DNA of 64,000 bases from positions 416,996 through 480,995 of the forward strand of contig NZ_LZZW01000031.1 of assembly GCF_014170375.1 (NCBI RefSeq). Direction: 5' to 3'. Position numbers and translations under genes: made by a program. Source of the stretch: Variovorax sp. UMC13. GTDB taxonomy: Bacteria > Pseudomonadota > Gammaproteobacteria > Burkholderiales > Burkholderiaceae_C. The stretch's first letter is position 1; each line of letters begins with the position of its first letter. Below the pieces are notes generated by a model. The model was not told the DNA's origin, ran no database searches, and saw only the letters and a program-made list of their open reading frames with translations. Of the stretch, positions 18,269 through 26,246 are shown piece after piece.

Positions 18269-18736
18269 CTAACTGAAATTATCTAGAAAGTATTTTCTAA
18301 CATCCTCGTTTGGAGATAATTGAAAACAGAGATGGCAAGGTTTCCCCTTCTCGATCCAATGATTTATTTGCGCCAAAAAAGCCTCAATGAAGCCAAGAAC
18401 CGTAGATCGATCGGCATCAAATAGATCGGATGCCCAGTCGATGACGATAACCAGCCCAGCCAACTCATTAGAGAGCGTAATCATGTCATCAAACAACGAA
18501 ACATAGCTATCCTCCATACAGCCATCAGCATGCTCGGCCCCAATTGCCGACCCAACCGCGCGGCACATTTGCGAGATTCCTTTTTCGAGCCCTCTGCCGT
18601 CGAGATATATGGTCGAAACTCTCATCTGGCGCAGCTGGCCGGTGATCTCCGTCATAAATAAATCATCCAGACCCTCTTCAAAAACAAAATGAACGCACGC
18701 CGTTGTTGACCTGGAAATTTCGTAGTAACCTCTCAC
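18269..18736 (-). CDS. Candidate CdiI-type immunity protein, barstar-like
   Basis: A 155-residue acidic cytoplasmic protein starting at a GTG 12 bases after the TpsA stop codon, with AAAGGGG in front. The layout of alternating strands and helices (VSTIYLDGRGLEKGISQMC, GLVIVIDWASDLFD, VLGFIEAFLAQINHW, KPCHLCFQLSPNEDV) has a barstar-like look, with a DGRGL strand-turn and an acidic helix. Position immediately behind the C-terminal end of a contact-dependent inhibition type TpsA protein is where the cognate immunity gene is found. The gene is more AT-rich than the chromosome. It should neutralise the toxin at the TpsA C-terminus; that function is inferred from position. Confidence 0.55.
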   Translation of the reverse strand: MRGYYEISRSTTACVHFVFEEGLDDLFMTEITGQLRQMRVSTIYLDGRGLEKGISQMCRAVGSAIGAEHADGCMEDSYVSLFDDMITLSNELAGLVIVIDWASDLFDADRSTVLGFIEAFLAQINHWIEKGKPCHLCFQLSPNEDVRKYFLDNFS

Positions 18737-18748
18737 GGTAGAACCCCT

Positions 18749-21700
18749 TTACTTTTTCATTGATGCCTCGAAGCGTGTCCATCTTAAGCGCTGCGCAGTG
18801 GTTGCCTTGTAATGATCCAGGGACACATAAAAAATATTTGGGAATTTTGGTGAGTACGCTATTCTTACTGAGCCCGCGCTTCCTTCACCCAGGTCAAATA
18901 TCTGATACATCGCCCCCCCACTGCGAGGCAGTTGAACTTTCGGGTCGTCAAATTTCAACCATTCGCGACTTTGAGCAGTGCTTGCGGCTATCTCTTGCGT
19001 TCGAAACCAGACTTTTCGCTCTTCGTCGGTTCCAAAAAAACGAGTCTTAAATTCTTCCGTTGGCGCGAATGGATGATCTATATCAGGATACTCATAGCCC
19101 CAGCCAGCATGCGCTCCATGGTTGTTCGCGGCAGCATTGCCAGCGGCTTGACCGGCCAGATCTATCTGTGCCGCGTCGCCCCCAATGGTGGCAACTGCCA
19201 AGCCCCCCAAGAAGGCGGCGAGTTGAACGGTATCTTCGTGCCAGCCATACGCCTCTGCCGCAACTTCGCCCATCGCCGCACCCAGTGCACCCGCGCTGCA
19301 GCCACCTGTGCTGTCGGCCTTGGCCGCACCAACCAAGCAACCCGCAATGGCATGTGCAATCTTGTTTGTGAACCCGTCGAGCACTCCCGCATTTTTCCAA
19401 TCACCAATTGCATTAGCCCCTTGCGCCGCGAAGGTGTCGATGAGCGCCGCCTTCAGGCCGTCCTTGAGGTTGTCTTCCAAACTGCCGCCGTTGATAGCTG
19501 TGCCGATCAGCGCCTTCGCAACACCCGCCTGTACGTTCTGCCCGAGTTGGTTCAAGAAGCCTTGAGTGCCGCTACCAACTGTCGGACCTCCAGTCGGGTT
19601 CAGGTTCAAGCCCCCGAGCACGCCGCCGGTGGCGATGGCCGTCAGCAGGTTCTTCACGTTGGCGCTGCTGCCCAACTCATGCAGCGTGGCGGCCAGGTCG
19701 CCGCGGTTGTTGATCGTGGCAACGGCGACCTGACCGGCCAGTGCCGACAGACCTGCGGTCACCGCACTGCTGACGACTGTGGAGACGGTCGCACCCGTTC
19801 CCGTGAGGAACGCACCGCCGCCGGCCAACGGCACACCCTCACCCAGGCCGATCGCTGCCGCGTTGCCTGCCGTATTGCCTGCAGCCCCTGCCGGCCCCAC
19901 CGCGAAGTACGCCGCCACCAGCGTCACGATCGCCGCCCCTTCAGGCGTGAGGCCCTGCTGCTTGTAATCCCACTGCTTGTGCGCCTCTTCGACCTTGACC
20001 CAGTCGACCTTGCCCTGCAGCTTCGGGTCTTCGTTGAGCTGTTTCACCCAGCCCATGCCGGGCTGTTGGGCCAGGGCCTCGACGCTGTCCCGGGCGCCCA
20101 GGCCGGCCTGCACGCTGTTCACCGGCGTGGCGAGTTCACCCGCGTGGAGCTTCGCGTAGTGGGTCTGCTCGTCGCTGCTGCCCTTGCCCTGGGTCTTCTG
20201 CCACGCCAGGTCGCGGCCTGCGCTGGTGTGGCTCTGGTCTTCCTTTGTGGTCTGCGTGGCCAGCACGAGCTGGTCTGCCTCGAGCGTGAGCTTGCCGGGC
20301 GTATTGACGGTGATCGCGCCGAGCGTGGCCGTGATCTGCATGTCGCCCGCATGGCTGCGGCTGTCGGCGAGATCGACGCCCACGCCTTGCAGGCTGGCTT
20401 GGCCCGCAGCCACGACGTCGCCGTGCGCGGCCAATTGCTGTGCCGTGCGCAGCTGCATGTCGCCGCTGTTGCCGAGCTGGCCAGGCTCGCATCGCCCTCG
20501 CTGGTCAACGTGCCGTCGGTGTTGCGCAGGTCGCCCGTGCTCGCGATGCGCAGGCTGCCAGCCTGCAGCTTGCCGCCGCTGTTGTCGAAGCTGCCCACGT
20601 CGGCGCTGAAGCCACGCGCCACGTTCAAGGTCCCGCCCGCGTTGCTGAAGCGCTCGCCGCGCACGGCCAGCGTGCCCACGCTCAGGCTGCCGCCGCTGTT
20701 GTCGATGCGTGGCGTGTCCAGGCCGATCTCACCGCCTGCATAGATGCGGCCGCCGTCGTTGAGCAGGCGCCCGGCGGCGTTGATGGCGCCCGGGCCCGTG
20801 GCGGCCGCGGGCTGCGCGGGCGCGGCCTCCGCGACCGCCGTGGTGCCGGTGCCCGGGGTCGTGGCGGTGCCGGTGCTGGGTGTGACCGAACCAGCGCCAC
20901 TCGGTGTGCTTGCGCCGCCCGCACCATCCGCACCTGTTCCGGGCTGCACCGCCACCGGCTCCGCCCCAATGAACCCGCCCGCCGTGTTGCTCAGCACCGG
21001 CGCCGTGATCGCAAGCTCGCGCGTGCCCGCCTGGCGGATCGTGCCGCCGCGGTTGTCGATGTCGCCTGCGCTTTTGAGCTCGACCTTCGCGCCTTCGAGC
21101 GTGCCGATGTTCTCCAGCCGCCCCGCCGCGGTGACCACCAGCCCCCCGACACCCGCGCCGATGTGGCCCGCATTGCGCACGCCCAGCCCGGCCTCGGTGC
21201 CGATCAATGTGATCTTGCCCGCATACATGCCGCCCAGCGCCGCCACGTCGAGCGCAAAGGCGGGTGGGGTGCCCGTGGGGGGGGTCGCTGTCTGCGCACT
21301 GCCGTCCACCGCGACCTGGTTCGCGCCGGCCACGACCTTCAGCTCGTTGGCCCAGACCCCCGCATTGAGCTGCACCGCCCGCGCCAGGATGGCCGCGTAG
21401 TCGGTCTTGCTGGCATCGAGGCCCGCGCCTTCGATGTTCACCGTGCCGCCGCGCACCAGGAAGCTGTCGAGCCCGCCGTTGGCGTTGAACTGCGGCGTGC
21501 CGGTGGTCAGCGTGGCGCGGCTCGCGTTGATGAAGCCGCCGCCGTTGACCTGGATGCCCGCCGGGTTGGCGATGATGACTTCGGCGCGCTGGCCCGCGAC
21601 TTCCACATACCCGCGCAGCTGGCTCGGGTTGGCGCTGTTCACCTCGTTGAGGATCACGCGCGCGCCCCCGCCCGCGAGCCAGGGGTTGCCCTGCACCCAG

Positions 21701-22062
21701 CCGCCCAATTGGGTCTGGGCGTTGGTGCGGCTGTTGTTGAGGATCACGCCCTTGGCGTCGACGTCGAACTGGGAATAGGTGTTGCGCGAGACGCCCGCGG
21801 CGCTGGGCGTCTGGATGTTGACCAGGGGCACGCCGTTGGGGGCCGCGAGCAAGGTCGGGCGCTGGCGCCCGGGCGCGCCGGGGTCGGCCACGATCTGGGC
21901 ATGCAGCGGCGCGCTCATCAGGGCCGCGGCCAGCGCCCCCACGCTCACCGCCGCGGAGGTCGCGCCGCTGGCGCCCTTGCCCGTGCTGCGCGCGCTTTCC
22001 TGCACCACCATGCGCAGGCCGCGCGCGGCGTTGAAGACGATACGGTGGAGATGCTTGTTCAT
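18749..22062 (-). pseudogene. TpsA/CdiA-like filamentous haemagglutinin, frameshifted
   Basis: A two-partner-secretion exoprotein gene. The N-terminal half begins MNKHLHRIVFNAARGLRMVV, an extended signal peptide region, and carries the TPS secretion domain with its NPWLAGGGARVILNEV and ANPAGIQVNGGGFINASRATL motifs, then haemagglutinin-type repeats and a Thr/Pro/Gly-rich linker. Near 20476-20482 the reading frame shifts: upstream reads SEGDASLAS, and the continuation LGNSGDMQLRTAQQLAAHG is in another frame, so one base is missing or two are extra. The second half has a DUF637-like glycine/alanine-rich hydrophobic segment, an AAANN motif resembling the pretoxin VENN boundary, and a unique C-terminal region of about 100 residues (YEYPDIDHPFAPTEEF onward) that should be the toxin. 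Rejoined, it would be only about 1,100 residues, far shorter than usual CdiA. Either disrupted or misassembled. Confidence 0.75.
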
Positions 22063-22146
22063 TCTTTTTTCTTTCCCTGAGCGCGCGCTGTACGCGCGGA
22101 GACATGGCGGGCGGCAAGGCGAGGCGCCCCTTCCCGCCTCACGCCA

Positions 22147-22977
22147 TCAGGCGGCGCAACGGAACCTGGCGACCCCGATGTAACGCGCACCGTTGGCCAG
22201 CGTGGCCGCGTAGCTGGCGGCCACCAGGAAAGCGCCGCCTCCGGCGTCGCCGATCTGGACCGCGGCGCCGGAGCCGCCGCTCAGGTAGGCGCCCGTGACC
22301 GATGCGCTCGAGGTCGACGAGACCGTGGTGCCAAGGGTGGCCGAGCCTGCGCTGCCGGACGCCGCCACGTTCACCGCGCCGCCCACGGTCGCACCGCCTG
22401 TGCCGAAGCTCAGGGTGGCCGAACCCGAGGCCGAGCCGGTGTTGGGCGACGTGCCGCTGCCACCGCTCTTGTAGGTGGGCGTGGTGAACGCACCGGCATC
22501 GCAACTCAGCGAGCCCGTCGTCGGGAACTGGGCCGGCGAATTGAGTGCGATGTAGTGGTAGGCGCGGTTGTCGGTGCCGGAGAGCGTCTCGCTGCCGCTG
22601 CTGCGCGTCACGGTGCCAGCCGCCCACCGGCCCGTCGCGTAGGAGGCATCGCCGCTGATGTCCTTGGTCACGCTGTTGCCGCTGAGCACGGCGTCGCTGA
22701 GCTTGGTCATCGCGCCGCTCGAGGCCTGGACACTGGTGTCGAGCCGGCCGAAGGTCTGCGAGCCCACGCCCACCAGCTGGTAGCGCGAACTGGCGCCGGC
22801 CGCGAACTTCGCGCTTACCGAACCGCTGTCGGCGCTGGCCGGAGTGCCCGTGGAACCGCCGGCCGAGCCGGAGGTCGATGCCGCGGGCGCGGCGCCACCG
22901 TCACCCCCTCCCCCGCCGCCGCAGGCCTGCAGCAGCGCTATGGAAAGGATCGACGGAATGAGGAGCTTGGAAGTCAT
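22147..22977 (-). CDS. Lipoprotein encoded between TpsB and TpsA
   Basis: A 276-residue predicted lipoprotein: the signal peptide ends in LLQAC, a good lipobox, followed by a long Gly/Ser/Ala-rich tether. The rest is rich in Ser, Thr, Gly and short strands and contains one pair of cysteines (SLSCDAG, RFRCAA). The last part, GGAFLVAASYAATLANGARYIGVARFRCAA, looks like a beta-rich domain. I do not recognise the family. The gene sits between the TpsB and TpsA genes on the same strand. In Burkholderia bcpAIOB loci a small lipoprotein BcpO is also co-encoded with the CdiA/CdiB pair; this protein is larger and in a different place, so it is a functional analogue at most. Confidence 0.7.
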   Translation of the reverse strand: MTSKLLIPSILSIALLQACGGGGGGDGGAAPAASTSGSAGGSTGTPASADSGSVSAKFAAGASSRYQLVGVGSQTFGRLDTSVQASSGAMTKLSDAVLSGNSVTKDISGDASYATGRWAAGTVTRSSGSETLSGTDNRAYHYIALNSPAQFPTTGSLSCDAGAFTTPTYKSGGSGTSPNTGSASGSATLSFGTGGATVGGAVNVAASGSAGSATLGTTVSSTSSASVTGAYLSGGSGAAVQIGDAGGGAFLVAASYAATLANGARYIGVARFRCAA

Positions 22978-23088
22978 GTTTTTTATCCCTGAACGTTTGA
23001 ATCGAATGGGTGCAGCCTCGAAGGCAGACCGGATGTGTGACAGCTTGGTGGTGGTGGTGCGTGATGGATTCGTCGGGCGGCGGTCCTT

Positions 23089-24855
23089 TCAGAAGCTGTA
23101 GTTGAGGTTGAAGCCAGCCGTCACGTGGGCGGTGCGGTAGCCCTCGGGCTTGCGCAAGGGCGTGCCGACGAAGAGGTCGTAGCTCAGGCCCTGCAGCGCG
23201 TTCGTCGTGCCACGCAAACCGAGCACCGCGCCCGTGAGCCGCGTGCCCAGCAGGAACTGCGACGACCCTCCGCCGACCTCGCCGTGGTCGATGCCGGCGT
23301 AGAGCTCGGCGCCGCTCTGGCCCAGTGCCCAGCCGAGGTCGTTGCGGATCAGCCAGCCGCGCTCGGCCATCAGGCTGGTCTCGCCGTCGAAGCCGCGCAC
23401 CGTGTAGCGCCCGCCGACGGCGAAGCGGTCCTGCGGCGTGAGCGGGGTGCGGTTCCATTGCGCGCGCCACAGCGCCGAATAGCGCAGCTTCTGGTCGGCC
23501 AGCTGGAACGGCAGGTTCAGGCTCGCGTCGGCCGCGACCAGGCCGAAGCGTGAAGTGCCTTCACCGAAGAATTCCTCGGGCGCGGGGCGGGCACCGAATG
23601 CACCGGTGCCGCGGCGGTACTGCAGGTTGGCGTCGAGCGTGGCCGCGCCGAGGAACTCGCGGTGGTTGAGCCCCAGCTCCCAGCCGCCGACCACGCGGCG
23701 CTGCACCTCGATCTCGGTGTCGTCGATGAAGTTGAACGAGGCCCGGCGGAAGGCGCGCAGCGCCAGCGTGGTCTTGCGGCGCTGGTCGCGATACAGCAGC
23801 CGCGACAGGCGCAGTTCGGCGTTGCGCGACTCGCCGGCGTAGACGTAGTCCTGGTTGAGGCCGGCCACGCCCTGGCGATAGGTGCTGCGGCTCGCCGTGG
23901 CGCCCAGCAGCCAGTCGCCATAGGGGATCGCGTAGTGCAGGGTCTGGCCGCTGGTGCCGCGCGCGCCGGGGTTGAACAGGTCGTGGCTCAGGCTGACGTA
24001 GGCCAGGTCGTTGAGGCCCAGCGGGCCGTCCCAGGCCACGGTGGCGCCGGCCTGCGTGCGGCCCGTGGCGCGGGTGCCGCTGTCGTCCAGGCTCAGGGTG
24101 CCGCGCAGCGGAAAGCTGCGGGCGTACTTCCCCACCAGGTCGCTGTCGCCCGGCTGCGCGCCGGCGCCCTGCGAAGGCTCGATCTGGATGTCGGTGTCGG
24201 CGGTGGGCAGGCGCTTGAGGTTCTCCAGGCTCTGCTCGATGTCGCGCAGGTTCAGCAGGTCGCCCGGCCGCGCGGGGATGGCGTTGCGCAGCGCGGTGCG
24301 ATCGCCCGAGCCCTCGGCGAAGCGGATGGCGGCGATGCGCCCGGGCACCAGCGTGACGGCCAGCGTGCCGCCCGCCAGGTCCTGCGGCGGCGCCAGCACG
24401 CGGGTGGTGACCCAGCCGCGCTCGACCAGGGCCTGCTGAAGGCGGGCCAGCACCGTGTCGACGCCCCGGGTGCCGAGGCACCGGCCGATCGGTGCATCGT
24501 CGCCCTGCGCGCCCGCGGCGGCCGCCAGCAGCCACTGGAAGTCGGCGGCGCGCTCGCCGCCCAGCACCAGGCGTTCGATCCGGAAGCACGGTGTCTCGGC
24601 ATCTGGCAGGCGCCCGGGCGCGGGTGGCGCCTCGGTCGGCAGGCGGGCATCGACCGCGCGCTCCTGCTGGGCCCGCAGCGCGCGTTCGCGCTCCTGCTGG
24701 CGCAGTTCCTCGATGAAGGGCTGGGGCGCCGAGGGCTGGCTCTGCGCCAACGCGCAGGCGCCCACGGCCCAGGCCAACGCACCCGCGGTCAGGGGGGCGG
24801 CGACGGCGAGCGAAGGCCGTGGATGCAGCAAACAGCGAAATTGGAAAAACGACAT
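23089..24855 (-). CDS. TpsB/ShlB/FhaC-family outer-membrane transporter
   Basis: A 588-residue two-partner-secretion transporter. A signal peptide ending ALAQSQ is followed by a coiled, charged helix (EELRQQERERALRAQQERA), as the H1 plug helix of FhaC. Two POTRA domains follow (PCFRIERLVLGGE, VDTVLARLQQALVERGWVTTRVLAPPQDL), then a 16-strand barrel with the conserved VRGFDGE of loop L6 and an aromatic C-terminal residue (NLNYSF). It exports the TpsA protein encoded downstream through the outer membrane. The ATG at 24855 is preferred because AGGGTG stands five bases upstream; a GTG at 24876 is the longer alternative. It is the first gene of the leftward operon. Confidence 0.92.
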   Translation of the reverse strand: MSFFQFRCLLHPRPSLAVAAPLTAGALAWAVGACALAQSQPSAPQPFIEELRQQERERALRAQQERAVDARLPTEAPPAPGRLPDAETPCFRIERLVLGGERAADFQWLLAAAAGAQGDDAPIGRCLGTRGVDTVLARLQQALVERGWVTTRVLAPPQDLAGGTLAVTLVPGRIAAIRFAEGSGDRTALRNAIPARPGDLLNLRDIEQSLENLKRLPTADTDIQIEPSQGAGAQPGDSDLVGKYARSFPLRGTLSLDDSGTRATGRTQAGATVAWDGPLGLNDLAYVSLSHDLFNPGARGTSGQTLHYAIPYGDWLLGATASRSTYRQGVAGLNQDYVYAGESRNAELRLSRLLYRDQRRKTTLALRAFRRASFNFIDDTEIEVQRRVVGGWELGLNHREFLGAATLDANLQYRRGTGAFGARPAPEEFFGEGTSRFGLVAADASLNLPFQLADQKLRYSALWRAQWNRTPLTPQDRFAVGGRYTVRGFDGETSLMAERGWLIRNDLGWALGQSGAELYAGIDHGEVGGGSSQFLLGTRLTGAVLGLRGTTNALQGLSYDLFVGTPLRKPEGYRTAHVTAGFNLNYSF

Positions 24856-24917
24856 GGACACCCTGAAACGCAGCACTGCCAGGCTGCGACGGGCGAATTG
24901 TCTTTTCTATTGCGCCA

Positions 24918-24934
24918 ATTGATTGTCAATCAAT
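24918..24934. promoter_or_regulatory. Palindrome in the TpsB upstream region
   Basis: ATTGATTG-T-CAATCAAT is a perfect 17-base palindrome about 65 bases upstream of the TpsB start. The whole 24880-25040 stretch is AT-rich for this genome. The position suits an operator of the secretion operon, for a repressor or activator that was not identified. Confidence 0.45.
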
Positions 24935-25014
24935 AATCAAATGTCGCGAATTTTTTCCCGCGAGGATCAAAAAAATTGAGAAACAATGTTGATCTAATTC
25001 TTGATATTCAGAAC

Positions 25015-25036
25015 AATGAATTCTTTTCAATTCATT
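25015..25036. promoter_or_regulatory. AT-rich inverted repeat downstream of the PhnD-like gene
   Basis: AATGAATT (25015-25022) and AATTCATT (25029-25036) flank a six-base loop. It lies 31 bases after the stop of the leftward PhnD-like gene and about 160 bases before the TpsB start. The stem is A+T-only apart from two pairs and no U tract follows, so it is a weak terminator candidate; it could also be a second operator for the secretion operon. Confidence 0.35.
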
Positions 25037-25066
25037 TGCTGCACGCCTGCCATGCCGGCCGCTGCG

Positions 25067-26140
25067 TCAGGGGCCCAGTTCGCGCAGCACCGCCAGCTGC
25101 TCCGCATAGCTGCTCTCGATGCGTTGCAGCCGGGCCTGCCGGGCCGCCTCGTTGACCCACTGGGCGGCCATCGCGTTCTGCCGCGCCAATTGATAGGCCA
25201 GGCGCGCCGCGGGCAACAGCGAATCGTTGTCGGCCGCGAGGAAGCCGGCCAGGTCGTGCAGCGCGCGCAATTTGCCTCGTTCGACGTCACCACGCGGACC
25301 CTTTGCGCGCGCATAGCCGACCAGGAAGCTCTGGACCTGGCGCTGAAGCGCCTCCGGGTAATCGCGCCGCACCACGATCTGGGCATGCGGGATCAGGTCC
25401 GATTGCCAGATCACCTGCAATTGCGCGGCCTCGACCGGAAATTGCAGCCTGAAACGCTCGAAATCCGCAGTGTTGTTGGTGGCCACGTCGGCCTCGCCAT
25501 TGGCCACCGCCAGCGCGGTGGCCTGGTGCGTGCCCACCAGTTCGCTGGCAAAGCGGGTTTCCATCGCGATGTGGTGCGGCAGGAACAGTTGCAGCTGCGG
25601 CACGATGAACCCCGACACCGAACGGCTCTCGCCCCGCGCCAACCGCCAGCGCCCGGGTTCGGCCAGCAGGGCGTCGAGCGTGCGCAGCGGCCCGGTCTTG
25701 CGCGTCAGCAGCAGCGCGCGGTAGCCCGGCAGGCCGTCGTGCCGCGTGACCTGGGCCACCACCCGCATGCGGCGCTGGGTGACGGCGTCGAGCGCCATGC
25801 GGCCCGACAGGAAGGCCATGTCGACCTCGTTGCGCTGGATCGCCTGCTCGAGCGCCTCGTACGAAGTCACCGACAGCACGCTCACCGGCCGGCCCAGCAT
25901 CCGGCTGAGGTCGGCCAGCACCGGCTCCCAGTCGTTGCGCGATTCGAAGGCACCTCCCAGCGGCAGAATGCCGAATCGCATCGGCTGCGCCAGGCCGGCC
26001 TGGGCCCAGGCCGCGCCTGGCAGCCCCACCGCCATCCCGAGACCGATCAGCGCCTGCCCCAACCGACGGCGCACGCCGTCGCGCAGGCGCTGGGCCCAAG
26101 GGGACAGGATGCCGGCATCAGTCATCGAGCAGGTGGACAT
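25067..26140 (-). CDS. PhnD-like periplasmic phosphate/phosphonate-family binding protein
   Basis: A 357-residue type II binding protein of the PhnD/SsuA-like family. After a long arginine-rich n-region the signal segment ends PGAAWAQAG. Conserved features are MRFGILPLGG, YEALEQAIQRNEVDMAFLSG and VATNNTADFERF. There is no transporter gene nearby; instead it is divergent from a hybrid histidine kinase, a pairing seen where a PhnD-type protein acts as the periplasmic sensor for a kinase. The start at 26140 is one of three in-frame choices (26212, 26140, 26125); none has a convincing ribosome-binding site. The ligand is unknown. Confidence 0.8.
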   Translation of the reverse strand: MSTCSMTDAGILSPWAQRLRDGVRRRLGQALIGLGMAVGLPGAAWAQAGLAQPMRFGILPLGGAFESRNDWEPVLADLSRMLGRPVSVLSVTSYEALEQAIQRNEVDMAFLSGRMALDAVTQRRMRVVAQVTRHDGLPGYRALLLTRKTGPLRTLDALLAEPGRWRLARGESRSVSGFIVPQLQLFLPHHIAMETRFASELVGTHQATALAVANGEADVATNNTADFERFRLQFPVEAAQLQVIWQSDLIPHAQIVVRRDYPEALQRQVQSFLVGYARAKGPRGDVERGKLRALHDLAGFLAADNDSLLPAARLAYQLARQNAMAAQWVNEAARQARLQRIESSYAEQLAVLRELGP

Positions 26141-26225
26141 ATCTCCATCGACAGGTCCGGCCGAAGGCCGACTGGCCAAACGGACGGTGCCAAGTACACA
26201 ATTAGAAATCAAGCTTGCCTTGATT

Positions 26226-26241
26226 TGTGACGTATTTCACA
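26226..26241. promoter_or_regulatory. Perfect CRP-type palindrome next to the kinase start codon
   Basis: TGTGACGTATTTCACA matches the TGTGA-N6-TCACA consensus of CRP/FNR-family regulators exactly. It ends five bases before the ATG of the hybrid kinase gene and about 85 bases from the PhnD-like start. Binding here would block initiation of kinase expression, while it could activate the divergent gene. Confidence 0.5.
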
Positions 26242-26246
26242 TTCTC

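Noticed and set aside
20119..20475. Arg/Ser-rich continuation of the N-terminal TpsA frame after the frameshift
   Set aside because: Composition changes abruptly to shadow-type sequence, while the other frame continues with haemagglutinin-type residues, so this is the wrong frame rather than a real C-terminus.
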